Positions 24,778-33,874 are shown, numbered from the stretch's first letter. The stretch is 51,035 nucleotides of DNA from Pyrinomonadaceae bacterium (GCA_014534425.1 JACVRN010000027.1:1-51035); one strand, 5' to 3'. Program-made: numbers and translations. The notes: generated from the sequence alone by a model not told the origin.

Positions 24778-25463
24778 ACTCTTCCAGCCTCTCTCTTGTC
24801 GTGCGCGACGTGCGTAAGTCTTTCCGCACACCTCAGGGTGAAAGGCTGGAAGTTTTGCGCGGCGCGTCTTTCGCGGTCGAAGCGGGCGAGATGGTGGCCG
24901 TGATGGGAGCAAGCGGCGCTGGGAAGACCACTCTGCTTCACGTCGTAGGCGGTCTGGAAGAAGCCGACGGCGGCGATTGTTTCCTCGGCGATTTCAATAT
25001 CACACGCGCACGCTCTTTCGAGTTAGCTCGCTTTCGTAACGAGCAGGTGGGCTTCGTCTTTCAGTTTCATCATCTTCTTCCAGATTTGACCGCCGCAGAA
25101 AACGTGGCCCTCCCCCTGCTCATCAATCGCACGCCTCTGAAAGAAGCGAGCAAGCGGGCAAGCCTTGCCTTAGAGCGCGTGCGCCTCCTTGAGCGTGCAG
25201 AGCACAGGGTCGCGGAGCTTTCCGGCGGCGAACAACAGCGCGTGGCCGTCGCACGCGCCCTCGTGCGCGAGCCTCAGCTTGTGCTGGCCGACGAGCCTAC
25301 GGGCAATCTGGACACCGAGGTTGGAGATGAAATCGGCGCGATGCTCGCTTCCTATTGCCACGAGCGCGGGGCCGCCCTCCTGATTGCCACGCACAACCAG
25401 CGCCTCGCCGCGCTCTGCGACCGCATCCTTCGCCTTGAGCATGGACGAATAGAAATAAATTAA
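24774..25463 (+). CDS. lolD: Lipoprotein-releasing ABC transporter ATP-binding protein
   Basis: Walker A GASGAGKT (44-51), Q-loop FQFHHLLPDLTAAENV, signature LSGGEQQR, Walker B LVLADEPTGNLD and the switch histidine in IATHNQ are all intact. The LolD-type sequence FQFHHLLP after the Q-loop and overlap with lolC support the lipoprotein-release role over a generic MacB. It has 229 residues. Start and stop are coupled: ATG overlaps the lolC stop, and its own TAA is inside the palindromic repeat E6. Confidence 0.9.
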   Translation: MNSSSLSLVVRDVRKSFRTPQGERLEVLRGASFAVEAGEMVAVMGASGAGKTTLLHVVGGLEEADGGDCFLGDFNITRARSFELARFRNEQVGFVFQFHHLLPDLTAAENVALPLLINRTPLKEASKRASLALERVRLLERAEHRVAELSGGEQQRVAVARALVREPQLVLADEPTGNLDTEVGDEIGAMLASYCHERGAALLIATHNQRLAALCDRILRLEHGRIEIN

Positions 25464-25550
25464 CAGGATAAGAAGGAATTTAATCATTTCTTCATTGTTT
25501 CATTGATTCAATGAAACAATGAAGAAATGAATCAATCTCTCTTTTGAATC
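25461..25550. repeat. Composite palindromic repeat, copy E6 (perfect 22-bp stem)
   Basis: The stem is a perfect 22-bp inverted repeat at 25484-25505 and 25509-25530 with a 3-base loop. The TTAACAGGATAAGAAG left arm begins at 25460 and contains the lolD stop codon. The right arm is shortened to CTCTCTTTTGAATC. The stem differs in sequence from copy E2 while keeping full pairing. Confidence 0.85.
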
Positions 25551-25629
25551 CGCCTTTGCTTAATATGGCATCTTGTGGAAAGAGCGGCGCATCTTCTCTT
25601 TTGTTAGTATGTTTCCTGGCAGATTAGGT

Positions 25630-25635
25630 TATAAT
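25630..25635 (+). promoter_or_regulatory. Possible -10 element for clpC
   Basis: A perfect TATAAT lies about 104 bases before the clpC start codon. I do not see a matching -35 at the normal distance, so this is a weak call. The 200-bp gap otherwise holds only the palindromic repeat and no ORF. Confidence 0.35.
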
Positions 25636-25738
25636 GCGGGTTGGGTTTGGCGGCTGGCGGCTCCCCGGAAATATATTGGCGGCAGGCCCAACTGAAGAGA
25701 AGCGGCAATCATACAGAAAAGGTAATCCGTAATACCCC

Positions 25739-28114
25739 ATGTTCGAACGCTATACTGAGAAAGCGCGACGTGTCATCTTCTTCGCGCGCTACGAAGCCTC
25801 GCAATTCGGCGCTCCCGCGATAGAGCCGGAGCACCTTCTCCTGGGCCTGATGCGCGAAGACAAAACGCTCACGGGCCGTTTCTTCCCGCGCGCCTCCGTC
25901 AATATCGAAGCGATTCGCAAAGAGATAGAGGGGCGCACCCTTCTCAGAGAAAAGATTTCTACCTCGGTGGAGTTGCCGCTCGCGCCCGAAACCAAGCGCG
26001 TGCTGGCCTACGCTCATGAAGAATCAGACCGCCTTCAGCACCGCCACATAGGCACGGAACACCTGCTGCTTGGACTCCTGCGCGAAGACCGCTCTATGGC
26101 CGCAGAGATTCTCTACGAGCGTGGCCTCAGGCTGAACGCCGTGCGCGAAGAGATTGCCAGGCAGACCGGCGCGGACGCCCGCGCCACGCAGAAGAAGGAC
26201 ACGCCGCATCTTGTGGAGTTCTCGCGCGACCTGACCGAAGACGCTCAGAACGACAAGCTAGACCCTTTAATCGGGCGCGAAGGCGAGATAGAGCGAGTGG
26301 TTCAGATTCTCTGCCGACGTACGAAGAACAATCCCGTGTTGATAGGCGAGCCGGGCGTCGGCAAGACCGCCATCGTCGAAGGTCTCTCGCAGCGCATAGT
26401 GCGCGGCGAAGTCCCGTCTTTCCTCGAAAACAAGCGCATTCTGAGCCTTGACCTCTCGCTCATAGTCGCGGGCACCAAGTATCGCGGACAGTTCGAAGAG
26501 CGGCTCAAGCAGATAATGCGCGAGTTGATTGAAAACCCGCATTACATAGTCTTCATAGACGAATTGCACACGCTGGTCGGCGCAGGAAGCGCCGAAGGCT
26601 CGCTCGACGCGGCAAACATTCTGAAGCCTGCGCTCTCTCGCGGCGAGATACAGTGCATTGGCGCTACCACTCCTGCTGAGTTCCGCAAGTCCATAGAAAA
26701 AGACCGCTCGCTTGAGCGCCGCTTTCAGGCCGTGAAGGTTCCGCCTCCGTCCGAGGCCGAGGCCGTGCAGATTCTGGACGGAGTGCGCGAGCGCTATGAA
26801 TCCTTCCACCAGGTTCGCTATTCGGACGACGCCATAGAGGCTGCCGTTTATCAATCGAATCGCTACATCCCTGACCGCTTCCTGCCGGACAAGGCCATCG
26901 ACGTGATTGACGAAGCGGGCGCTCGCGTCAAGCTTCGTGTTCGCCGCGAGCAGGGCAATCTGGACTGGAATCCGGGCGCGGAACTGCCCGGCACCACTTA
27001 CAGCATGGACGCTGGCCTGGGCGTGCGCTTTACGGACGCGAGCGAGGACGCGCTCGTCTCTGCCGAAGTCACGCGCGACGACATAGAGGAAGTCATTGCG
27101 CGCTGGACTGGCATCCCTGTCATGTCGCTCAAAGAGGAAGAGACGCAGAAGCTCTTGCGAATCGAGACCTCCCTGCACGAGCGAGTGGTTTCGCAAAGGC
27201 CAGCCATCTCGGCCCTGGCCCGCGCCATAAGGCGCTCGCGCGCCGGGCTGAAGAACCCGCAGCGCCCCGTTGGCTCCTTCCTTTTCCTTGGCCCCACGGG
27301 CGTGGGCAAAACGGAAGTCGCGCGCTCTCTGGCGGAATTCCTCTTCGGCTCGGAGCGTTCCATGATTCGCTTCGACATGTCCGAATTTATGGAAAAGCAC
27401 TCGGTCTCGAAGCTCATCGGAAGCCCTCCGGGCTACGTGGGCCACGAAGAGGGCGGACAGCTTACAGAGAGAATCAAGCGCTCGCCCTACTCCGTGCTGC
27501 TCTTTGACGAGATTGAGAAGGCGCACCCGGACATCTTCAACGTCCTGTTGCAGGTCTTCGAGGACGGCATTCTGACCGACGCGCTCGGCAACACCGTAGA
27601 CTTTAAGAACACCATCATCATCATGACCTCCAACATCGGGGCGCGCTTCATACAGAAGAAGGGGACGCTCGGTTTCCAGGCCACCACAGACGCCTCGCGC
27701 GAGAAGATGGAGGAGATGGTCATGTCCGCCGTGCGTCAGACCTTTAACCCTGAATTCATCAACCGCCTGGACGAAATAATCATCTTTGACCAGCTACTGG
27801 ACGAAGACCTTCTGGAAGTCGTGCAGCTTCAGATAGAGCAGATGAATAAGACGCTGACGACGCGCGGCCTTGAGATTCGCCTGACTCAGGATGCCAAGCG
27901 ATGGGTCGTCAGAAAAACCTGCTCGGATCGCTCCTACGGCGCAAGGCCCCTTCGCCGCGCTCTACAGAAGTACGTCGAAGACCCGCTCTCGGAGGCTCTG
28001 ATTCAAGGGCATCTCTCTGAAATCACTACGGTAGAGGTCTTTCTGGACGGGGATGAGCTAAATTACCGCCCGGCTGGCGTGGAGGACGCGTCGGACGCGC
28101 TTTTGATTCACTGA
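25739..28114 (+). CDS. clpC: ClpC-type AAA+ unfoldase
   Basis: The protein unfolds substrates for ClpP. Two Clp-N repeats cover residues 1-150. NBD1 has Walker A GEPGVGKT (about 204-211) and FIDELH; NBD2 has [17 protein letters not shown] and the C-terminal small domain ending [17 protein letters not shown] loop matches the hydrophobic ClpP-contact tripeptide. Between VKLR and EVTRDD (about 401-444) there are only some 42 residues without heptads, whereas typical ClpC proteins have a coiled-coil middle domain of about 60. Length is 791 residues, slightly short. Adaptor-style control through the middle domain may therefore be absent. Confidence 0.9.
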   Translation: MFERYTEKARRVIFFARYEASQFGAPAIEPEHLLLGLMREDKTLTGRFFPRASVNIEAIRKEIEGRTLLREKISTSVELPLAPETKRVLAYAHEESDRLQHRHIGTEHLLLGLLREDRSMAAEILYERGLRLNAVREEIARQTGADARATQKKDTPHLVEFSRDLTEDAQNDKLDPLIGREGEIERVVQILCRRTKNNPVLIGEPGVGKTAIVEGLSQRIVRGEVPSFLENKRILSLDLSLIVAGTKYRGQFEERLKQIMRELIENPHYIVFIDELHTLVGAGSAEGSLDAANILKPALSRGEIQCIGATTPAEFRKSIEKDRSLERRFQAVKVPPPSEAEAVQILDGVRERYESFHQVRYSDDAIEAAVYQSNRYIPDRFLPDKAIDVIDEAGARVKLRVRREQGNLDWNPGAELPGTTYSMDAGLGVRFTDASEDALVSAEVTRDDIEEVIARWTGIPVMSLKEEETQKLLRIETSLHERVVSQRPAISALARAIRRSRAGLKNPQRPVGSFLFLGPTGVGKTEVARSLAEFLFGSERSMIRFDMSEFMEKHSVSKLIGSPPGYVGHEEGGQLTERIKRSPYSVLLFDEIEKAHPDIFNVLLQVFEDGILTDALGNTVDFKNTIIIMTSNIGARFIQKKGTLGFQATTDASREKMEEMVMSAVRQTFNPEFINRLDEIIIFDQLLDEDLLEVVQLQIEQMNKTLTTRGLEIRLTQDAKRWVVRKTCSDRSYGARPLRRALQKYVEDPLSEALIQGHLSEITTVEVFLDGDELNYRPAGVEDASDALLIH

Positions 28115-28133
28115 GCAGGCCAACCAAAAGCCT

Positions 28134-28216
28134 AAGTCTCAAGTCTCAAGTCTAAAGTCCCAAGATTAAAACGGCCTTTTTTTGACTTTGGTCTTGGGAC
28201 TTGGGATTTGAGACTT
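28134..28216. repeat. Stuttered palindrome P2 (7-bp units)
   Basis: Four tandem heptads AAGTCTC, AAGTCTC, AAGTCTA and AAGTCCC (28134-28161) are followed, after a 22-bp spacer, by inverted units GACTTTG, GTCTTGG, GACTTGG and GATTTGA. The best pairing is AAGTCCCAAGA with TCTTGGGACTT. It begins 19 bp after the clpC stop codon. Confidence 0.75.
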
Positions 28217-28245
28217 TGGCTTTTACCCCCTGTTGCCTGTATAAT
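28216..28245 (+). promoter_or_regulatory. Promoter for the bamA operon
   Basis: TATAAT at 28240-28245 is preceded by TTGGCT at 28216-28221 with an 18-bp spacer. The predicted leader before bamA would be about 220 bases long and carries no ORF with coding character. Confidence 0.5.
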
Positions 28246-28475
28246 TCGCAACTTTGCTGGACTCGGGATAAATCTGGCAACGGGCGGCGTGCGCGCCGGA
28301 ATCTAAAGTCACGTCGAGTCGAGTCCACGCGAAAGGGGCGCGTCCATTCTTCAGCTTCTTCCAGGGAAGAGCTAAAAGGATGCCGGGCCGTTTCATTCTC
28401 AATCTTAGACAACCGAAATTTCTTTTCTTCAAGGACGCTCCCTAAAGTCTGACAAGAACAAGGGAATTAGCGCTT

Positions 28476-31400
28476 ATGCACATTATGCGTGCTTTCTGGC
28501 TCATCTTTTTGAGCGCCATCATCTTAATTTTATCCTCTGGAACAAACCACACTGCCCTGGCGCAGGACACGGCCCCAGCCGGGCCGCAGCGCATAGTCGA
28601 AGCCGTGGACGTGCGCGGCAACCGTCGCAACCGCGACGAAGACCTTCTCTATTACGTGCAGACGCGCCCCGGCGATGTCTTCAACCCAGAGCAGGCGCAG
28701 CGCGACCTGCAAGCCCTGCTCGCGCTCAACTTCTTCGATAAGGTAAACGCTCGCGTTTACACGGAAGAGGGCACGCGCGGCGGCGTCGTCGTAGTCTTCG
28801 AGGTCGTAGAGCTTCCCATCATCCGCGACATACAGTTCGAGGGCTTGAAGAGCGTACAGGAATCCGACGTGCTCAAGGCTTTCCGCGAGCGGCGCGTGGG
28901 CTTCTCAAAAGAGGCCATCTACGACCCCGCCAAGCAGAACAACGCCGTCCGAGTCCTCAAAGAGCTTCTCTCTTCAAAGGGACACCCGAACGCGGAGATT
29001 GAAGTCCGAAGGGATGAAATCTCTCAAACTTCTGTCGGCATCACCTTCGTCATCAAGGAAGGCGACCGCGTGCGCGTGGCCGAGATTGATTTCGTAGGCA
29101 ATCAGGTCTTCAAAGACGGAAGCTTGCGTAGCCAGATGAAGTACGTTACCGAAACGGGACTCATCGCGCGCTTTAAGGGCACGGACATTCTGGACAGAGA
29201 GAAGCTGGACGTTGACCTTCGACTGGTTCAGCAGTACATGGCCTCGAAGGGCTACTTGCAGGCCCGCACGGGCGAGCCTACCGTGGAAGGCTTGGGGCGT
29301 CGTCGCACGGGCTTCTTCATCCCGCTCCCGCTTATCTCTTCTATGGACGAGACGCTGCGCGTCACGGTTCCCATCACGGAAGGCAAGCTCTTCCGCATTG
29401 GCGAGATTAAAATCGAGGGCAATTCCATCTTCTCCGAGCAGGTCATACGCGCCGTCATAGGTCTCAAGCCCGGAGACGTGGCCGACGGTCGCCGCATAGG
29501 CAAAGCGCTCTACGAAGATTTGAGAAAAGCCTACGGCACGCAAGGCTTCATACAGTACGACGCAAGCCCGCAGCCCACGTTCAAGGATAATCCCACGAAC
29601 CCGAAAGAGGGCATCGTGGATTTTGTGGTCACGATTGAAGAGGGCAAGCAGTTTACCTTGCGCCGCCTGGAATTCCTCGGCAACACTTTCACGCGCGACG
29701 TAGTGCTTCGCCGCGAAGTGCTCATCAACGAAGGCGACATCTACAACCAGTCGCTCTTTGAGTATTCGATACTTCGTCTCAACCAGTTGGGATTCTTCGA
29801 GCCGGTTGACGAAAAGCGCGACGCAGATTTCCGCACCAACGAGGAAGAGGGCCTCGTTGACGTGAACGTCAAAGTCACGGAGCGCGGTCGCCAGCAGATT
29901 TCCTTCAACGGCGGAATCAGTGGCATTGGCGGCTCCTTCTTCGGTCTGGAGTATTCGACCAACAACCTCTTGGGACGCGGCGAATCACTCTCGTTCCAGT
30001 TGGCCTATGGCAACCGCCAGCAGTCTTTCCAGTTCTCTTTCACGGAGCCTTATTTCCGCAACCGCCCGATTACGGTCGGATTTTCAATCTTCACCTACAA
30101 GCAGAAGTTCTTCGGTGAAGGCACGTTCCTGTCGTCGAACATAGACGCGATTACAGGGCTGCTGGGCAACACGCTGGACTTCTTCAACACGAGCGAAGAG
30201 AACCTGTTCACGCGCAAGTCCTACGGCGCTTCGTTCTTCGCCACGTCTCCGCTCTCGGAGTTCTATCGCAAGCGAAGGTTTACGCAGTTTGCCCGCATAG
30301 GCTTGTCGTACCAGATTTCGCAGTCGAGCGTGGAAGACCCGCCCGTCAACCAGCAGAATAACCCGAACACTTTCATCCCCGTCATCTACGCGCAGCCCAA
30401 CATCCTGACGAGCCGCATCGTCCCGACCTTCGTTTACGACACGCGCAACTATTCCAAGGAATCGGGCCAAGACCCAGTGACGGGCAAGCGCATTTCCGCT
30501 TCGCTGGATTTCGCGGGCGTAGGCGGCGACGTTCGCACCTACAAGCCTTCGCTTGAGTACATACAGTTCTTCAAGGTGCGCCGTAAGCGCTCGGATAACC
30601 CTGAGGTCTTCGGCTTCCGTATTCTGGCCGCCACCGTGGGAAGCTTTGCCACGACCTCGAAAATCAGGAACGCAAACTCTCTGGCCTTCATCAACGGCGT
30701 GCCTATCTTCGACCGCTTCTTCCTGGGCGACGAGTTTTCGGTTCGCGGTTACAACGTGCGCTCCATCAGCCCGATTGCGCCCGTGGACACCTTCATCACG
30801 TCGCGCAACGTGGTGCTGGCGTCCAACCCCACGGGAACTCCGGTTCCGATTCCGGGGCTGCCAGCAAATCTGGCTAACGTGGGTCTGTTCACAGGCCCCG
30901 AAGGCGCGAACGTAGCGCAGTTGTCGCGCTCGTTTACGAGCATCGGCGGCGACACTCAGTTCCTTGGCAACTTTGAGTATCGCATTCCGCTCATAGGGCC
31001 TGTCAGCGCGGCGCTTTTCGCGGACATCGGCACGACCTTCAACATGCGCGGGGGCAGCAACCAGGTCATCAACAGCGAGTTTCTGCAAGACCAGTTGATT
31101 CTTTCCACCGTAGGGTTGGGCTTGAACTTAAGCTCGCTGGCTGCGGGGCAGAATCCTAACCTGGCCTTTTTCACAGACCCCAACACTTTCTTCACGGGCT
31201 TAGTAATCCGTGATAACCGGCTTGCAGGGCGCGAGGAGTTTTCAAACGCTCTGAGGGTCGGCCCCCTTGACCCACTGACGGGATTGCCCTTCGGCTTCCA
31301 GTCGGCGTTCGTGCGCGGCGAAGCGCAGACCAACACTGTGGTTCGCGTAGGCCAGTCCAGTTTCGCAAAGCTAGCAGATTATCGTTCGACAGTGGGCGTG

Positions 31401-31556
31401 GAGTTCCGCGCTCAGGTTCCAGTTATTAACGTGCCGTTTCGTCTGATTTTCTTCTTTAATCCGAACGCTCGGCGCGGCACTTTCAGCGAGTTGCCCGGCA
31501 TCTTTTTTAACGAGCAACGCAGAGGCGTTCGCTTCAGCGTGGGGCGGACTTTTTAA
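28476..31556 (+). CDS. bamA: Outer-membrane protein assembly factor BamA
   Basis: BamA inserts beta-barrel proteins into the outer membrane. A signal peptide (1-29, LALAQ) is followed by five POTRA domains (about 35-440), each with the G-N/L-xx-(F/S)-x-V pattern, then the Omp85 barrel. The L6 motif VRGY lies near residue 757 (SVRGYN) and the C-terminus is the aromatic SVGRTF. The protein is 1026 residues against about 810 in E. coli; extra length sits in POTRA 3 and in barrel loops (about 770-830 and 880-970). The start is ATG at 28476, and a second ATG three codons later is possible. It is the first gene of an envelope operon. Confidence 0.95.
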   Translation: MHIMRAFWLIFLSAIILILSSGTNHTALAQDTAPAGPQRIVEAVDVRGNRRNRDEDLLYYVQTRPGDVFNPEQAQRDLQALLALNFFDKVNARVYTEEGTRGGVVVVFEVVELPIIRDIQFEGLKSVQESDVLKAFRERRVGFSKEAIYDPAKQNNAVRVLKELLSSKGHPNAEIEVRRDEISQTSVGITFVIKEGDRVRVAEIDFVGNQVFKDGSLRSQMKYVTETGLIARFKGTDILDREKLDVDLRLVQQYMASKGYLQARTGEPTVEGLGRRRTGFFIPLPLISSMDETLRVTVPITEGKLFRIGEIKIEGNSIFSEQVIRAVIGLKPGDVADGRRIGKALYEDLRKAYGTQGFIQYDASPQPTFKDNPTNPKEGIVDFVVTIEEGKQFTLRRLEFLGNTFTRDVVLRREVLINEGDIYNQSLFEYSILRLNQLGFFEPVDEKRDADFRTNEEEGLVDVNVKVTERGRQQISFNGGISGIGGSFFGLEYSTNNLLGRGESLSFQLAYGNRQQSFQFSFTEPYFRNRPITVGFSIFTYKQKFFGEGTFLSSNIDAITGLLGNTLDFFNTSEENLFTRKSYGASFFATSPLSEFYRKRRFTQFARIGLSYQISQSSVEDPPVNQQNNPNTFIPVIYAQPNILTSRIVPTFVYDTRNYSKESGQDPVTGKRISASLDFAGVGGDVRTYKPSLEYIQFFKVRRKRSDNPEVFGFRILAATVGSFATTSKIRNANSLAFINGVPIFDRFFLGDEFSVRGYNVRSISPIAPVDTFITSRNVVLASNPTGTPVPIPGLPANLANVGLFTGPEGANVAQLSRSFTSIGGDTQFLGNFEYRIPLIGPVSAALFADIGTTFNMRGGSNQVINSEFLQDQLILSTVGLGLNLSSLAAGQNPNLAFFTDPNTFFTGLVIRDNRLAGREEFSNALRVGPLDPLTGLPFGFQSAFVRGEAQTNTVVRVGQSSFAKLADYRSTVGVEFRAQVPVINVPFRLIFFFNPNARRGTFSELPGIFFNEQRRGVRFSVGRTF

Positions 31557-31650
31557 CCCGAATTTACTTGACCAACGGGCGACGATTAGAGCTTAGCTGA
31601 CATCTAAGCCAGCGTCACCACAAACTGTAAGGAGCATTAGCAAGAAAGTT

Positions 31651-32283
31651 ATGAGAATATTTCGTTTGACCGCCGCAAGCCTCTTCCTGGCAGCCCTTTG
31701 TGTGCTGCCCGCCTACGGACAGGGCACGACCAGACCCGCAAGTCCGACTTCGGCACCGCAGACCGGAGGCAGCACGGGCGCAGTCGGCGATGCCAAAATC
31801 GCCGTCATCGACACCGGCATGTTTTTCGACCAGAAGCAGGGCATCGCGCGCTTTAACGTTCTGCTGACCAATCTGAATCGTGAGTTTCAGCCGCGTCAGA
31901 CCGAACTCGACGGCATGCGTACGCGCATCACGCAGTTGACCGACGAGATTCAGAAGCAGCAGGGCGCAGGCGTCGTTGACCAGAAGTCGCTTCAGGCCAA
32001 GGCCGACCAGCTAGACCAGTTGAAGAAGGACTACCAGCGCAAGGGTGAAGATGCTACTGCTCTTTACAACAAGCGCCGACAGGAAATCTTCGGCCCGTTG
32101 CAGGAAGACATAGGCAAAGCGATTGAAGCCTTCGCACGCCAGCGCGGCATCACCATCATTATTGATGCAGCGCAGGTGCCTGTGCTCTACGCCGCCGACA
32201 GCGTAGACATCACGCGCGCCTTCATACAGGAATACAACAGCAAGAATCCCGCGACCGCTTCGACCGCCGCTCCTGGCCGTTAA
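31651..32283 (+). CDS. OmpH/Skp-family periplasmic chaperone
   Basis: A signal peptide (1-23, cleavage near AYGQ) and a short Thr/Ser/Pro linker precede the OmpH core KIAVIDTGMFFD. A long charged coiled coil (about 75-150, the Skp tentacles) and the return strand RGITIIIDAAQVPVLY follow. Skp carries unfolded outer-membrane proteins to BamA, and the gene follows bamA directly. Its length of 210 residues is slightly above the usual 160-180 because of the linker and a Thr/Ala tail. The sequence GTAAGGAGCATTAG 11-24 bases before the ATG also occurs before the 42443 gene. Confidence 0.92.
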   Translation: MRIFRLTAASLFLAALCVLPAYGQGTTRPASPTSAPQTGGSTGAVGDAKIAVIDTGMFFDQKQGIARFNVLLTNLNREFQPRQTELDGMRTRITQLTDEIQKQQGAGVVDQKSLQAKADQLDQLKKDYQRKGEDATALYNKRRQEIFGPLQEDIGKAIEAFARQRGITIIIDAAQVPVLYAADSVDITRAFIQEYNSKNPATASTAAPGR

Positions 32284-32338
32284 AGCTCGCATTAATTGAT
32301 TGCTGTCGTTGATTGGACGGGTGCGGGAGCGCCATGTG

Positions 32339-32358
32339 AGAGTTTTCCCGAAAACTCT
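32339..32358 (+). terminator. Possible terminator or attenuator after ompH
   Basis: AGAGTTTTC (32339-32347) and GAAAACTCT (32350-32358) pair around a very short loop and run into TTT. The hairpin is A/T-rich and weak, so partial read-through to fabZ is likely. A second small inverted repeat (GCCTGTTT with AAACAGGC) lies 20-45 bases further on. Confidence 0.45.
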
Positions 32359-32472
32359 TTTCGTGCGCTTCCGCATTCGCCTGTTTCTACAGGCTTAACT
32401 TAAAACAGGCAGCCTCTCCTTTTTAGCTCTTTCATCTTCTCTTGGCCCGAAGACCGTAGGGAGTTTCGGCGT

Positions 32473-32925
32473 ATGGAAACGGTTCTGGACGCTCGCGCTA
32501 TACAGGAGCTTTTGCCGCACCGCTATCCCTTCCTGCTAGTTGACCGCATCGTGGAGCTTGTGCCGAAAGAGAGAATCGTCGGCATCAAACAGGTGACTAC
32601 GAACGAGCCTTTCTTTCAGGGACATTTTCCGGGCGCGCCCGTCATGCCCGGTGTGCTCATCATAGAAGCGCTCGCGCAGTGCGGCGCTCTGCTGGTCTTG
32701 CGCGAGATAGAGAACCACGCTGAAAAGCTTCCCTTCTTCAGTGGCATCAAGGAGGCGCGCTTTCGTCGCCCCGTCACGCCCGGCGACACGCTCATTCTGG
32801 AAGTCACTGCGCTCAGAGTAGGCACGCGCGTTCAGCGCATGCGCGGTGAAGCCAAAGTAAACGGAGAACTGGCCGCCGAAGCCGAGATTATGAGCGTCAT
32901 AGTCGAGCGCGAGGAAAATAAATAG
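32473..32925 (+). CDS. fabZ: (3R)-hydroxyacyl-ACP dehydratase FabZ
   Basis: FabZ dehydrates beta-hydroxyacyl-ACP in fatty-acid elongation. The hot-dog fold motifs are clear: LPHRYPFLLVDR (14-25), catalytic His51 in GHFPGAPVMPGVL and catalytic Glu65 in EALAQCG. It has 150 residues, the usual length. Its TAG stop lies at the start of palindrome P3. FabZ and LpxA draw on the same hydroxyacyl-ACP pool, so their neighbouring position, common in Gram-negative bacteria, fits shared control of membrane and lipid A synthesis. Confidence 0.96.
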   Translation: METVLDARAIQELLPHRYPFLLVDRIVELVPKERIVGIKQVTTNEPFFQGHFPGAPVMPGVLIIEALAQCGALLVLREIENHAEKLPFFSGIKEARFRRPVTPGDTLILEVTALRVGTRVQRMRGEAKVNGELAAEAEIMSVIVEREENK

Positions 32926-33003
32926 GGGTTTGGGGGATAGGGGATAGGAGTTAGTAAAAGAAAGCAAATTGAAATTCTTTTACTAACCCCTAATCCCCCG
33001 ACC
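32924..33003. repeat. Stuttered palindrome P3 (7-bp units)
   Basis: GGGGGATAGGGGATAGGAG at 32932-32950 consists of 7-bp GGGGATA-like units and leads into TTAGTAAAAG (32951-32960). The reverse complement CTTTTACTAACCCCTAATCC (32977-32996) follows a short spacer. The element overlaps the fabZ stop and ends about 20 bp before lpxA. A second CTTTTACTAA-like string runs right up to the lpxA ATG. Confidence 0.7.
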
Positions 33004-33023
33004 ACTGTCCCCACCTTTTACTA

Positions 33024-33815
33024 ATGTCCGCAGCAACAACGCAAACCATTCACCCGACGGCGGTCGTCAGCGAGAGCGCCCGTCTTGGCAACGACTGCTT
33101 CATAGGCCCCTACACCATCATCGGCGACGAAGCAACTTTGGGCGACCGCGTGCGTCTTGACTCGCACGTAGTCGTTGACGGTCGCACATGGATTGGCGAC
33201 GATACGCACGTCTTCCCCTTCGTCTCCATAGGTCTCGCCTCGCAGGATTTGAAATACAGGGGCGAGCCTTCAGAGACGCGCATTGGCCGTAATTGTTCCA
33301 TACGCGAGTTCGTGACTATACATCGCGGGACGGAGGGCGGCGGGATGCTGACGGAAGTGGGCGACGAGTGCCTGATTATGGCCCAGGCCCACATCGCGCA
33401 CGATTGCATCATAGGGAACAGCGTCATCATGGCTAATGCCGCAACGCTTGCGGGTCATGTGATAGTCGAATCGGGCGCGAACATCGGAGCCTATTCGGGC
33501 GTGCATCAATTCTGCCGTGTGGGACGCGAGGCTTACGTGGGCGGCTACTCAGTCGTGGTCAAAGACGCGCTGCCGTTTGCGCTCACAGTTGGCAATCACG
33601 CGCGCTGCTACGGCTTGAACACTACGGGCATGCGGCGGCGCGGCTACTCGCGCGAGACCATGAGCGCGCTTCACCACGCCTTCCACCTCCTGCTCTCTTC
33701 GCGCCTCAACACCACTCAGGCAGTAGAGCGCATACGCCGGGAGATAACCGAATCCCCCGAAGTTGACGAACTCCTTCGCTTCATCGAAACTTCAAAACGC
33801 GGAGTCATTAAATAA
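33024..33815 (+). CDS. lpxA: UDP-N-acetylglucosamine acyltransferase LpxA
   Basis: LpxA adds the first hydroxyacyl chain in lipid A synthesis. The left-handed beta-helix hexad repeat runs from THPTAVVS (about residue 8) to about 190, including the conserved IGLASQDLKYRGEPSETRIGRN block, HIAHDCIIGN and ANAATLAGHV with the catalytic-type histidine. The C-terminal helical domain starts at GMRRRGYS. It has 263 residues, the normal length. No strong ribosome site is visible at ATG 33024 because the palindrome occupies that position. It lies between fabZ and lpxI. Confidence 0.96.
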   Translation: MSAATTQTIHPTAVVSESARLGNDCFIGPYTIIGDEATLGDRVRLDSHVVVDGRTWIGDDTHVFPFVSIGLASQDLKYRGEPSETRIGRNCSIREFVTIHRGTEGGGMLTEVGDECLIMAQAHIAHDCIIGNSVIMANAATLAGHVIVESGANIGAYSGVHQFCRVGREAYVGGYSVVVKDALPFALTVGNHARCYGLNTTGMRRRGYSRETMSALHHAFHLLLSSRLNTTQAVERIRREITESPEVDELLRFIETSKRGVIK

Positions 33816-33817
33816 CA

Positions 33818-33867
33818 GTGATGAGTGATGAGCGGAATGCTTTTACTCACTACTCATCACTCATCAC
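33818..33867. repeat. Stuttered palindrome P4 (7-bp units)
   Basis: A perfect 15-bp inverted repeat (33818-33832 and 33853-33867) is built from two GTGATGA heptads and their inverted copies. It starts two bases after the lpxA stop and ends just before the lpxI start. ATG codons inside it extend the lpxI frame artificially. Confidence 0.8.
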
Positions 33868-33874
33868 TTCGTTT

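Noticed and set aside
26267..27526. Long minus-strand frame (419 codons) opposite clpC
   Set aside because: It is an antisense shadow of a well-conserved AAA+ gene, produced by the strong third-position GC bias. The product is low in hydrophobic order and matches nothing.
30084..31088. 334-codon minus-strand frame opposite bamA
   Set aside because: It lies wholly within the conserved BamA barrel and has the Arg/Val/Ala-rich composition typical of antisense frames here.
33818..33874. N-terminal extension of lpxI
   Set aside because: It is only the translated P4 palindrome; LpxI family proteins begin at the RYGLIAGNG strand.
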